Assembly (NCBI GenBank): GCA_002320005.1 | Contig: DCJK01000027.1 | Location: 1-12,107 of the forward strand | DNA from: Firmicutes bacterium UBA1702 | GTDB lineage: Bacteria > Bacillota > Clostridia > Peptostreptococcales > Anaerovoracaceae | Direction: 5' to 3' | DNA: 12,107 bases | Shown: piece by piece, positions 1-7,409 of the stretch | How positions within the stretch are numbered: position 1 is the stretch's first letter | Layout of the letters: each line of letters opens with the position of its first letter | Position numbers and translations under genes: made by a program | Notes under the pieces: generated by a model | What the model saw: only the letters and a program-made list of their open reading frames with translations | Databases searched by the model: none | Told to the model about the DNA's origin: nothing

Positions 1-111
1 TATGGCTGTAAGAACGCACGGCAGTTTTACCTTAAGCACTTCATATCCGTCTTCCAGTGCTCTCTTTACCTTTACATATTCTCCTTCAAGATTGAATTCC
101 TTTACATATGT
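1..111 (-). CDS. etfB: Electron transfer flavoprotein beta subunit, internal fragment
   Basis: Read on the minus strand, this stretch is open and encodes 37 residues with the sequence features LEGEYVKVKRALEDGYEVLK and then VKLPCVLTAI. This matches the EtfB region around residues 148-184 of a family of about 260 residues (TYV..., EDGYEV.EVK.P.LLTAI in clostridial EtfB). EtfB and EtfA form the FAD-containing heterodimer that passes electrons to and from acyl-CoA dehydrogenases. The C-terminal part would lie to the left of the window. The N-terminal part is absent: upstream of the Thr codon at 109-111 the frame reads residues unlike EtfB, and the other strand becomes a CoA-transferase. The piece is therefore cut at a junction rather than simply running out. 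The identification is from remembered family sequence, not a search. Confidence 0.8.
104..111. other. Palindromic junction between etfB and pct
   Basis: ACATATGT is its own reverse complement. It lies exactly where EtfB homology on the minus strand ends (Thr-Tyr-Val codons 111-103) and Pct homology on the plus strand begins (His-Met-Tyr codons 105-113). The octamer fits the expected codons of both genes, so it is microhomology shared by the two sides. This is what an inversion or a fold-back template switch would leave. It could equally be an assembly join. Confidence 0.6.
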
Positions 112-1322
112 ATCGTGACATAGCGGCACACAATATAGGCACTCTTACTCATGTGGGCCTTTATACTTTTGTCGATCCGAGAAACGGTGGAGGAAAGCTT
201 AACGACGTTACCACAGAGGATATAGTGAAGCTTGTTGAGATTGACGGAGAAGAAAGACTTTTATACAAGCCGATGCCTATTGATGTTGTATTTCTGAGAG
301 CAAGCTATGCAGACGAATACGGCAACTGCACCGTACATAGAGAAATAGGCTCACTGGACTGCACAGCCATGGCGCAAGCCTGCAAAAACAGCGGCGGAAA
401 GGTTATAGTCCAGGTAGAAAAAATCGTTCAGGCAGGTAGCCTGGATCCTAAACTTGTGAAAATCCCCGGAATATATGTTGATTCCATCGTTGTAGGCAAT
501 GAAGCTGATAATATGCAATGCCTCGGTACGCCTTATGACGGCTCACTTACAGGTGAGTTCAGAATACCTGTGGACGCAATCCCTCCGGTTCCACTTAATG
601 CAAGAAAAATAATCGCCCGCAGAGCCGCCATGGAACTGACGGAAAACGCAATTGTCAACCTGGGAACAGGCGTACCGGAGGTTATAGGCAATGTTGCAGC
701 TGAAGAGGGGATATCTGATTATATGACGCTGACTGTAGAGGCCGGCTCAATAGCAGGCGTGCCTATGGGAGGAACCCAGTTCGGAGCAGCAGCGAACCCT
801 ATGTGCATACTTGACCATAACGTGCAGTTCGACTTCTATCAGGGAGGAGGACTGGATCTGGCTTTCCTGGGTCTGGCAGAAACGGCACCTAACGGTGATC
901 TGAATGTATCGAAATTCGGTACACGTCTTGCCGGTGCAGGTGGATTTATCGACATAACCCAGAACGCAAAGAAGGTTTGCTATTGCGGCACATTTACGGC
1001 CAAAGGCCTTGAAGTGGAATGCAGAGACGGAAAACTCGACATAGTAAAGGAAGGAAGCAAAAAGAAGTTTGTAAAAGAAGTTGAACATATAACTTTCTCC
1101 GGATATTATGCCAACAAGGTTAAGCAGCCGGTATTGTACATAACAGAAAGAGCAGTGTTTGAACTGCGCGAGGACGGAGTTACCCTCATAGAAATAGCTC
1201 CCGGAATAGACTTAAAAACTCAGGTCATAGATCAGATGGAGTTTACTCCGAAGCTTGCTGATGAAATAAGACTTATGGATGAAAGAATTTTCAGAGACGA
1301 ACCTATGGGCTTAAAAAAATAA
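108..1322 (+). CDS. pct: Propionate/acyl CoA-transferase, N-terminally truncated
   Basis: This is a family I CoA-transferase of the propionate CoA-transferase type, which moves CoA between acyl-CoA and short carboxylic acids such as acetate, propionate or lactate in fermentation. The 404 residues line up with Clostridium propionicum Pct from its residue ~114 to the end: FVDPRNGGGKLND near residue 22, the catalytic glutamate in LTVEAGSIAGVP (Glu211 here, Glu324 in Pct) and ITERAVFELREDG near the C terminus. The family is about 520 residues, so roughly 113 are missing. The in-frame sequence upstream has stops at 93-95, 33-35 and 9-11, and reads as etfB on the other strand. The ATG at 108 has no ribosome binding site and corresponds to an internal residue of the family (homology starts at the His codon 105-107). 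It is probably a broken gene or half of a chimeric junction. The product is not expected to fold as a full enzyme. Confidence 0.85.
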   Translation: MYRDIAAHNIGTLTHVGLYTFVDPRNGGGKLNDVTTEDIVKLVEIDGEERLLYKPMPIDVVFLRASYADEYGNCTVHREIGSLDCTAMAQACKNSGGKVIVQVEKIVQAGSLDPKLVKIPGIYVDSIVVGNEADNMQCLGTPYDGSLTGEFRIPVDAIPPVPLNARKIIARRAAMELTENAIVNLGTGVPEVIGNVAAEEGISDYMTLTVEAGSIAGVPMGGTQFGAAANPMCILDHNVQFDFYQGGGLDLAFLGLAETAPNGDLNVSKFGTRLAGAGGFIDITQNAKKVCYCGTFTAKGLEVECRDGKLDIVKEGSKKKFVKEVEHITFSGYYANKVKQPVLYITERAVFELREDGVTLIEIAPGIDLKTQVIDQMEFTPKLADEIRLMDERIFRDEPMGLKK

Positions 1323-1361
1323 AAAAGTAAGGGTCTGCCGATACAGGCAGCATCCCGGAAA

Positions 1362-1404
1362 GGCTAATTCCCGGAAGATCAAGCAGCTCTCCCGGGGATT
1401 AGTC
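1362..1404 (+). terminator. Stem-loop after the CoA-transferase gene
   Basis: CTAATTCCCGG (1364-1374) pairs with CCGGGGATTAG (1392-1402) with one G-U pair. A further G-C and G-U pair extend the stem outward, and the loop is 17 nt. The trailing sequence is only moderately T-rich (CATTTTA), so termination may be weak or factor-assisted. It lies between the convergent CoA-transferase and membrane protein genes and could serve both. Nothing else is seen in this 110-bp gap. Confidence 0.5.
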
Positions 1405-1432
1405 ATTTTACAATAAATAAGAACAGCTTTTT

Positions 1433-2335
1433 TTATTCAGATGTATTTTTGTTAAGTTTGGAGGCTTTAGGAAGCTTCTTGAAACCGGGCACTGAAAAAT
1501 CCAGGCCGGCCACCATCTTAACAATCCATAGAAAAAGCATAAGTACGCAAAGAGGTATCAGGCAGGTTGTTACAATCATGACGGCAACGCCTTCCAGCAT
1601 TTTGTTCAGTGACTGCTGAAACTTTACGGTACCTTCGGTGATTTTACTGCTTACTTCGTCTGTTACAGTTTCGGTTTTCTCCACAATATTGTTCCAAAGA
1701 TTTTTGAAAAAGCCCTCATCGTCAGCTTCCTCAGAGGCGTCCGCGCCTGATTGGGAATCCTGCAGAGAATCTGCTGCCGGAGAAGACTGAGCTGTATCTG
1801 TTTCACCGTCAACCTCAATATCATAGCTTACGTTATATGTATTGTTTATGATATTTGTCACGACGGCGCTTGTAGGAATCAGAGCCCACAAAAGCATGCT
1901 CATGACCATGAATTTGCATGCGATTTTTCTGAGTTTTATCTTTCCGCCGGTGCCGGTCAGCAATATGCTGACAGCAATTAAAAGCAGGGCTGCGGGCACA
2001 AGTATTTTGAAGGCTGCAAAGCCTGTCATTGTAAGAAGGTACTTTTCAAGTATTATTGCCACATATACTATTACCATATATCCGGCAACATCAGCCAGCT
2101 TATTGGCTATAGGTGTTGTTGCATCCCCGGGCACAAGGGCTGCAGCTGTGGCAAGAGCAGCTGCGGTTCCGGTCATGATAATTGCTTTATTTTCAAGATT
2201 ATCCAGTGTTTCTGTCGTCTTTTCATAATTTGCAGGGTCACCGGCCCATGGTGCAGCGACAAAAAAGGACACACATCCTATTGCTATTAAGATTATCACA
2301 CATATAATTTTTTTCGTGAGTTCATTTTTTACCAT
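1433..2335 (-). CDS. Uncharacterised multi-spanning membrane protein with acidic loop
   Basis: I do not recognise a named family. The 300-residue protein has about six hydrophobic segments (approximately 9-28, 51-69, 86-105, 108-127, 138-162 and 247-277). Residues 171-208 form a Ser/Asp/Glu-rich low-complexity stretch, and 209-246 look amphipathic. Positive charges at K8-K9, around 132-137 and in the tail 286-296 place the N terminus, one loop and the C terminus in the cytoplasm, so the acidic region would be outside. The short segment GDATTPIANKLADVAGY (70-86) between two hydrophobic stretches looks like a conserved core, but I cannot name it. A strong ribosome site GGAGG (2343-2347, minus strand) lies 7 nt before the ATG. 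The gene follows the merR-type gene by 60 bp on the same strand and is probably co-transcribed with, and perhaps controlled by, that regulator. Confidence 0.8.
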   Translation of the reverse strand: MVKNELTKKIICVIILIAIGCVSFFVAAPWAGDPANYEKTTETLDNLENKAIIMTGTAAALATAAALVPGDATTPIANKLADVAGYMVIVYVAIILEKYLLTMTGFAAFKILVPAALLLIAVSILLTGTGGKIKLRKIACKFMVMSMLLWALIPTSAVVTNIINNTYNVSYDIEVDGETDTAQSSPAADSLQDSQSGADASEEADDEGFFKNLWNNIVEKTETVTDEVSSKITEGTVKFQQSLNKMLEGVAVMIVTTCLIPLCVLMLFLWIVKMVAGLDFSVPGFKKLPKASKLNKNTSE

Positions 2336-2395
2336 ATATAATCCTCCACACTTACAGCATTTTATAATTCAATACCTATATAACATGGTATCATA

Positions 2396-2734
2396 TCATT
2401 TTTTTATTTCAACAATAAGTTTCTTTGCCTGACAGATGGCATCCTCCTTTTCTCTGATTATGTCATTCATCTTTTCGATCTGCAGATTTATGGCTTGCAC
2501 CAGTACATCATCAGGTGAATCGATGACATCCTTGATTTCTTTTACCTTAAAGCCGAGCTGCTGCATGAGTTTTATTCGCTTGATTCTCTGCTGAGCTGCC
2601 TCGTCGTAAAGAAGATATCCATACTTGTTTTTCCCTGTGGCCTTTACGAGACCGGCCTTTTCATAACCCTGAACTGCTCTTCTGGATATTTCCAGAAGGC
2701 TACATACCTGGCTTAAAGTCCTCGTTTTACCCAT
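2396..2734 (-). CDS. MerR-family transcriptional regulator (small)
   Basis: At 112 residues this is a minimal MerR-type activator/repressor. Residues 5-24 form the helix-turn-helix (LSQVCSLLEISRRAVQGYEK), followed by the family's typical YEKAGLV, wing (GYLLYDEAA, 39-47) and IKRIKLMQQLGFKVKEIKDVI (51-71) pattern. Residues 76-111 form the antiparallel dimerisation coiled coil. There is no room for an effector domain, and the metal-binding cysteine loop of MerR/CueR is absent (only Cys11 and Cys101), so the signal is unknown. The ATG is preceded by AAGGAGAGG (AGGAG at 2743-2747), which fixes the start. It is divergent from pcrA and upstream of the membrane protein gene, its most likely target together with itself. 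Confidence 0.88.
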   Translation of the reverse strand: MGKTRTLSQVCSLLEISRRAVQGYEKAGLVKATGKNKYGYLLYDEAAQQRIKRIKLMQQLGFKVKEIKDVIDSPDDVLVQAINLQIEKMNDIIREKEDAICQAKKLIVEIKK

Positions 2735-2759
2735 TATTACCTCTCCTTTCAGCCTAAAA

Positions 2760-2776
2760 CTGCACGCTGCGTGCAG
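2760..2776. promoter_or_regulatory. Perfect 17-nt palindrome, candidate operator for the MerR-type regulator
   Basis: CTGCACGCTGCGTGCAG has 8-bp perfect arms around one central base. It lies 25 bp upstream of the regulator's start. On the minus strand it is preceded by a TTGACT hexamer (2775-2780) and followed 18 nt later by TAGGCT (2751-2756), an arrangement recalling MerR operators placed inside a long promoter spacer. However, a transcript from that promoter would begin at about 2744, inside the ribosome binding site. The palindrome may therefore instead be a repressor site downstream of another promoter. Confidence 0.45.
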
Positions 2777-2827
2777 TCAACAGCATTTTTAAATGTAAGA
2801 ACACTGCTTTGTCTGCACAGAAGAAGC

Positions 2828-2856
2828 TGTATATTTCGCGAAAAATCCGCAGGCAA
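2828..2856 (-). promoter_or_regulatory. Candidate promoter for the merR-membrane protein unit
   Basis: On the minus strand TTGCCT (2851-2856), a 17-nt spacer and TATACA (2828-2833) form a reasonable sigma-A promoter. Transcription would start near 2821 and cross the palindrome at 2760-2776 before the regulator gene, which would suit negative autoregulation. Confidence 0.4.
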
Positions 2857-2890
2857 TTCTGAAGTGATAGGGTGGCACTTACAAATCCCG

Positions 2891-2919
2891 TAGCCTTTCA
2901 GGCGGTTTTATGATAAAAT
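2891..2919 (+). promoter_or_regulatory. Candidate promoter for pcrA-ligA
   Basis: TAAAAT (2914-2919) preceded by TG one base upstream gives an extended -10 element. A weak -35 (TAGCCT, 2891-2896) stands 17 nt before it. The predicted start near 2926 leaves a leader of about 45 nt to the pcrA ATG. Confidence 0.45.
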
Positions 2920-2971
2920 GAATCAGAACATAAGATGACAGACATGCGGAAACGCAGGGAGAGGATAATAA

Positions 2972-5197
2972 ATGAATTTAGACAATCTGAATGAAAGACA
3001 GAAAGAAGCGGCTATGTGCACAGAAGGCCCGCTGCTTATACTGGCAGGAGCAGGAAGCGGAAAGACGGCTACAATGACGCACAGAATAGCTTATCTCATA
3101 GAGAAGGGCATAAGCCCCTACAAGATTCTTGCAGTTACCTTCACCAATAAGGCAGCTGCAGAAATGCGCCAGAGAGTGGAGCGGCTGACAGGTGTATGTC
3201 CGGGGATGTGGATTCTCACATTCCATTCCATGGGTCTCAGAATTCTCAGAGAGAATTATGAAGCTGCAGGGTACGAAAAAAACTTTGTTGTATATGATAC
3301 GGTGGATCAGAAGGCTCTGCTGAAAAACATTCTCAAGGATCTGAATGTCGATCCCAGAGAGTACCCTGTAAATTACATAGGGGCAATTATCAGCAAGGAA
3401 AAAGAAGCAGACCGCAGTCCGCAGGAATATCTGGAGGAGGAAGGGGAAAACTTTAAGAGCAAGATTATATACAGCGTTTACAGAGAATACCAGTCCAGGC
3501 TCAGGAAGAATAACGCCATGGACTTCGACGACCTGTTGCGGAATACCCTTCATCTTCTGAGAGATTATCCGGATATACTTGGAGAATATCAGAGAAGATT
3601 TTTATACATAATGGTGGATGAGTATCAGGATACCAACCATATACAGTACGAAATAATAAAAATGCTGGCTGCTGCCAGCCGCAATCTGTGTGTGGTAGGA
3701 GATGATGATCAGTGCATATACCAGTGGAGAGGTGCTGATATACGTAACATTCTCGACTTCGAAAAAGATTTCAAGGAAGCTAGGGTTATAAAGCTGGAGC
3801 AGAATTACCGCTCATGTGGGAACATATTGTCGGCGGCTCATTCGGTAATAAGAAACAACAAAGGCCGCAAGGAAAAAAAACTGTGGACAGAGCAGGAAGA
3901 TGGACATAAAATCGTTTATACACGATGCGACAATGACAAAGAAGAAGCGTCATACATTGCCCGGCAGATACAGCTTATGGAAGGCCCTTACAGGAGTTTC
4001 GACGATTTTGCCGTGCTTTACCGCACCAATGCCCAGTCCAGACTTTTTGAAGATGCGCTCAGGAGGCAGATGATACCTTATCAGGTGCTTTCGGGATTCA
4101 GCTTTTATGAGAGAAAAGAAACAAAGGATATGATTTCCTATATGCGTCTGGTGGTAAACCCAAAAGACGACATGGCGTTTCTGAGAATAATAAACGAGCC
4201 GAAAAGAGGTATAGGACCCAAGTCCATTGAAAAACTCAAAGTGCTGGCAGAGGTACAGGGAAAATCCATGATGGAGGTCATTTCTGACCCCGAAGTAGCG
4301 GCAGGACTGCCGGCAAAGGCAGGCGTTTCTGTTATGAATATGGCTCAGGTGATTGAACTGTGCAGAGAGGAAAGAGATAACCTTAGAATATCGGATATTT
4401 ACGACCTGCTTCTGGTAAGAACGGGATATCTCAAGTCCCTGGAGGACCAGAACACCATAGAAGCAGAGGGACGTATAGAAAACCTTATGGATTTTAAATC
4501 GTTTATATACGATTTTGAAAAGGAGAAAGAAGCACAGGGTGAGGAGGCTACCCTGGAGGAATTTCTCGAAAAGATAGCTACTGACGGAGATGCAGATAAA
4601 TACCAATCGGAGTCAGGCAAAGTAACGCTTATGACTCTTCACAGTGCCAAGGGTCTTGAATTTCCGGTGGTTTTTATGCCGGGAATGGAGGATGGACTTT
4701 TCCCCGGACATCGCGCCATGGATTCAGAGGAAAAAATGGAAGAGGAGCGCAGGCTTTGCTATGTGGGAATGACCCGTGCAAAGGAAAGGCTGTTCCTCAC
4801 CGGTGCGGCCTACAGAGTTATCTATGGGCAGGGTGATTATACAAGAGAATCTACATTCCTAAGAGAACTGGATCCTAAGGTTCTGGATGAAGCAGGAGAT
4901 TCTGTATATGTGCCGAACCGGAGAACCGTAAATTCAGTGGGAATCGATACGGGAAGCCTGGATGGCTTTGCAGTACCTGCATACAAGCCATATGATCCTC
5001 TGCAGCGTGCGAGAAAAGAATCCAAGGTAAACGCTTCGGGAAATGATTCGGATTTCAATGCCGGAGATGCTGTTGCCCACGGAAAATTCGGACGGGGGAT
5101 TGTGTTGGAGGCCGACGAAAAAACAGTAACTGTCATTTTTGAAGAAGCTGGCAGAAAAAAGCTGGCAAGGGGCATTGCGCCGCTGAAAAAAATATAA
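2972..5197 (+). CDS. pcrA: ATP-dependent DNA helicase PcrA (UvrD/Rep family, superfamily 1)
   Basis: PcrA is a 3'-5' single-strand DNA translocase and helicase used in nucleotide excision repair, in plasmid replication and in clearing RecA and RNA polymerase from DNA. The 741 residues match the family length. Visible motifs are Walker A AGAGSGKT (25-32), motif Ia TFTNKAAAEMR, Walker B VDEYQDTN (215-222), motif III QWRGAD (from 251), motif V VTLMTLHSAKGLEF (from 551) and motif VI EERRLCYVGMTRAKE (from 591). The last ~48 residues (GDAVAHGKFGRGIVLEAD... to the end) are the Tudor-like tail that contacts RNA polymerase. The start is set by AGGGAGAGG (2956-2964), 7 nt before the ATG. It forms an operon with ligA 12 bp downstream, an order common in Firmicutes. 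Nothing is missing or disrupted. Confidence 0.97.
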   Translation: MNLDNLNERQKEAAMCTEGPLLILAGAGSGKTATMTHRIAYLIEKGISPYKILAVTFTNKAAAEMRQRVERLTGVCPGMWILTFHSMGLRILRENYEAAGYEKNFVVYDTVDQKALLKNILKDLNVDPREYPVNYIGAIISKEKEADRSPQEYLEEEGENFKSKIIYSVYREYQSRLRKNNAMDFDDLLRNTLHLLRDYPDILGEYQRRFLYIMVDEYQDTNHIQYEIIKMLAAASRNLCVVGDDDQCIYQWRGADIRNILDFEKDFKEARVIKLEQNYRSCGNILSAAHSVIRNNKGRKEKKLWTEQEDGHKIVYTRCDNDKEEASYIARQIQLMEGPYRSFDDFAVLYRTNAQSRLFEDALRRQMIPYQVLSGFSFYERKETKDMISYMRLVVNPKDDMAFLRIINEPKRGIGPKSIEKLKVLAEVQGKSMMEVISDPEVAAGLPAKAGVSVMNMAQVIELCREERDNLRISDIYDLLLVRTGYLKSLEDQNTIEAEGRIENLMDFKSFIYDFEKEKEAQGEEATLEEFLEKIATDGDADKYQSESGKVTLMTLHSAKGLEFPVVFMPGMEDGLFPGHRAMDSEEKMEEERRLCYVGMTRAKERLFLTGAAYRVIYGQGDYTRESTFLRELDPKVLDEAGDSVYVPNRRTVNSVGIDTGSLDGFAVPAYKPYDPLQRARKESKVNASGNDSDFNAGDAVAHGKFGRGIVLEADEKTVTVIFEEAGRKKLARGIAPLKKI

Positions 5198-5209
5198 TCG
5201 GAGAAAAAT

Positions 5210-7183
5210 ATGGAAAAGAGCAGAAAACAGTCAGGCAGTAAAGCAGACAGAATAAAAGAACTGGTAGAGGTACTCAATCATGCATCAAAAGCATATTACC
5301 AGGAAAGCCGCGAGATAATGACCAATCATGAATACGATGCGCTGTATGATGAGCTGGTTTCCCTGGAAAAAGAGACGGGAATTGTTCTCTCGGGCAGTCC
5401 CACAGTTAATGTTGGCTATGAAGTTCTGTCTAATCTTCCAAAAGAAAAGCACCCTTCCAAGATGCTTTCCCTGGACAAAACCAAAGACGCAGAACAGCTG
5501 GCGTCATGGCTGGGAGATAAGGAGGGTCTGCTGTCATGGAAGCTGGACGGGCTGACGGTGGTTCTTACCTATGAAGAAGGAAAACTTTCCAAAGCAGTAA
5601 CAAGAGGAAACGGCGAAATCGGAGAAGTTGTGACCAGCAATGCCAGAGTGTTTGCGAACCTCCCTCTCAACATAGACTTTAAGGGACGGCTGGTTCTGAG
5701 AGGTGAAGCTGTAATATCCTATGATGATTTCGAAAAAATAAATTCGGAAATCGACGATGAAGGCGCAAAATACAAAAATCCGAGAAATCTGTGCTCCGGC
5801 TCGGTAAGGCAGCTTGACAACAGAGTTACAGCAGAAAGAAACGTGAGATTTTACGCTTTTGCGTTGGTTTCTGCAGAGGGAATGACCTTTAATGCCCGCA
5901 GCCGTCAGATGGAATGGCTGGCTGATCAGGGATTTGAATGCGTGACATGGAGAAAAGTCCATGGCGGAGATGAAATACCCTCCACTGTGGAATGGTTTGC
6001 CCAACATATTGCAGAAAATCCGATTCCCTCAGATGGACTTGTCCTGATTTACGATGATATAGAATATGGGCTGTCACTGGGGACCACCGCAAAGTTTCCG
6101 AGGGATTCCATTGCCTTCAAGTGGAAAGATGAGATAAAAGAAACAACTTTAAAAGAGATAGAATGGAGCGCGTCAAGAACCGGATTGATAAACCCTGTAG
6201 CCATATTTGAGCCCGTGGAGCTGGAAGGAACCACCGTAAGCCGGGCCTCAGTCCATAACATCAGCGTTATGCGGGAACTGGCATTAGGCATAGGAGACAA
6301 GATAAAGGTCTACAAGGCAAACATGATAATCCCTCAGATAGCGGAGAACATAACAAAAAGTAATAATGTAGAAATACCTGACAGCTGTCCCGTATGCGGC
6401 GGTAAAACCACAGTAAAGGAAGAAAACGGTGTAAAGACATTAAACTGCGTAAACCCGGAATGCCTGGCAAAACACATTAAGCGGCTGACACTCTTTGTTT
6501 CAAGAGATGCCATGAACATTGAAGGGTTGTCTGAGGCAACCATCGAAAAATTTGTTGCCGAGGGAATGATAAAAGAACTGGCTGATGTTTTCAGGCTGGA
6601 ACGCTTCAGAGAACGAATAGTCGAAATGGAGGGTTTTGGAGAAAAGTCCTTTGAAAATCTCATTGCTTCCGTTAATAAGGCAAGGAAAACCACGCCGGAG
6701 CGACTTCTGTACGGCCTGGGAATACCGGGAATAGGAAAGGCCAACGCAAGGCTTATCGCGAGAGCCTGCGGGGGCAGCTGGGAAGAAATACAGTCACTTG
6801 ATGAAGACAGACTTGTTGCCATTGAAGGAATAGGTGATATAATGGCAGCGGGCTTCGTAAAATTTTTCAGGGAACAAAAAAATACAGAATCTGTAAAAGA
6901 TATTCTCAGAGAGGTTACCTTAGATGAAACCATAGAAAAAACCGGAAGTACCCTGACCGGCAAGACCTTCGTTATAACAGGCAGCCTGGAACATTTCGCT
7001 AACAGAGACGAACTTAAAGACCGGATAGAAAAAGCAGGAGGTAAGGTAGCCGGGTCGGTAAGCTCAAAAACCAGTTACCTTATCAACAACGACCTGCTTT
7101 CAACATCAGGAAAAAACAAAAAGGCAAAAGAACTGGGAATAGAAATAATCGATGAAGAGACAATAATGGCCTGGCTTAAATAA
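5210..7183 (+). CDS. ligA: NAD+-dependent DNA ligase LigA (divergent active-site clade)
   Basis: LigA seals 3'-OH/5'-phosphate nicks in replication and repair, using NAD+ as the AMP donor. Domains in order are: Ia (~1-60) for NMN binding; adenylation with the nucleotidyl lysine in WKLDG (Lys111), RGE (164-166) and FKW (Lys304); OB fold (~310-385); a four-cysteine zinc finger (Cys393, Cys396, Cys413, Cys418); a helix-hairpin-helix domain (~430-575) with LYGLGIPGIGKANARLIA; and a C-terminal BRCT (~580-657) with GKTFVITGSLEHFANRDE. The 657 residues are near the usual ~670. Two conserved positions differ from E. coli-type LigA: TRGDG reads TRGNG (131-135), and the DGVVIK motif reads DGLVLI (275-280), losing its lysine. 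The ribosome site GGAGA precedes the ATG by a few bases. I believe this variant occurs in other Clostridia, but have not checked. Confidence 0.95.
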   Translation: MEKSRKQSGSKADRIKELVEVLNHASKAYYQESREIMTNHEYDALYDELVSLEKETGIVLSGSPTVNVGYEVLSNLPKEKHPSKMLSLDKTKDAEQLASWLGDKEGLLSWKLDGLTVVLTYEEGKLSKAVTRGNGEIGEVVTSNARVFANLPLNIDFKGRLVLRGEAVISYDDFEKINSEIDDEGAKYKNPRNLCSGSVRQLDNRVTAERNVRFYAFALVSAEGMTFNARSRQMEWLADQGFECVTWRKVHGGDEIPSTVEWFAQHIAENPIPSDGLVLIYDDIEYGLSLGTTAKFPRDSIAFKWKDEIKETTLKEIEWSASRTGLINPVAIFEPVELEGTTVSRASVHNISVMRELALGIGDKIKVYKANMIIPQIAENITKSNNVEIPDSCPVCGGKTTVKEENGVKTLNCVNPECLAKHIKRLTLFVSRDAMNIEGLSEATIEKFVAEGMIKELADVFRLERFRERIVEMEGFGEKSFENLIASVNKARKTTPERLLYGLGIPGIGKANARLIARACGGSWEEIQSLDEDRLVAIEGIGDIMAAGFVKFFREQKNTESVKDILREVTLDETIEKTGSTLTGKTFVITGSLEHFANRDELKDRIEKAGGKVAGSVSSKTSYLINNDLLSTSGKNKKAKELGIEIIDEETIMAWLK

Positions 7184-7187
7184 GGTC

Positions 7188-7216
7188 TTGAAAAATCCCT
7201 TGAAAAATAATATAAT
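7188..7216 (+). promoter_or_regulatory. Strong sigma-A promoter of the SRP RNA gene
   Basis: TTGAAA (7188-7193), a 17-nt spacer and a perfect TATAAT (7211-7216) begin only 4 nt after the ligA stop codon. Transcription should start near 7223. This is the best consensus promoter in the window, as expected for a stable RNA gene. Confidence 0.8.
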
Positions 7217-7233
7217 ATTACAGTAATTAAATT

Positions 7234-7383
7234 GCCCTTAGAGAGCTTCGCCTGGCATGGTTTGGGTCCTGCGCAATGGGATGCCGTGAACCTTGTCAGG
7301 TCCGGAAGGAAGCAGCAATAAGCGGAAGTTCTTATGTGCCGCAGATCAGCCTTCTCCAACGCCACGCGCGGCTCTTTAAGGGC
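7234..7383 (+). ncRNA. ffs: Signal recognition particle RNA (small bacterial type)
   Basis: This is the RNA scaffold of the signal recognition particle, which binds Ffh and targets nascent membrane and secreted proteins to the membrane. The invariant Ffh-binding hairpin is present at 7295-7316 (GTCAGGTCCGGAAGGAAG followed by CAGC) with its GGAA tetraloop at 7304-7307. The ends pair: GCCCTTAGAGAGC (7234-7246) with GCTCTTTAAGGGC (7371-7383), 13 pairs with one G-U. CTGCG/CGCAG pairing in between extends the long helix. The size of about 150 nt is larger than E. coli 4.5S (114 nt) but far short of the ~270-nt Bacillus RNA, and I see no Alu domain. The closing stem is followed by AATTTTT (7384-7390). 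Position just upstream of dnaX is the Firmicute arrangement. Exact ends are inferred. Confidence 0.93.
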
Positions 7384-7409
7384 AATTTTTATAAGAAGGA
7401 GCTTTTCCA

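Noticed and set aside
747..1088. Minus-strand 113-codon open frame inside the CoA-transferase gene
   Set aside because: It is the antisense shadow of a well-conserved coding region and has no ribosome site or recognisable domain.
1842..2228. Plus-strand 128-codon frame opposite the membrane protein gene
   Set aside because: Hydrophobic composition is the mirror of the membrane gene; the minus-strand reading has the ribosome site and coherent membrane topology.
2372..2391. ATACC...GGTAT dyad between the regulator and the membrane protein gene
   Set aside because: Arms are only 5 bp in a very AT-rich stretch, and no promoter is placed around it, so it is not above chance.
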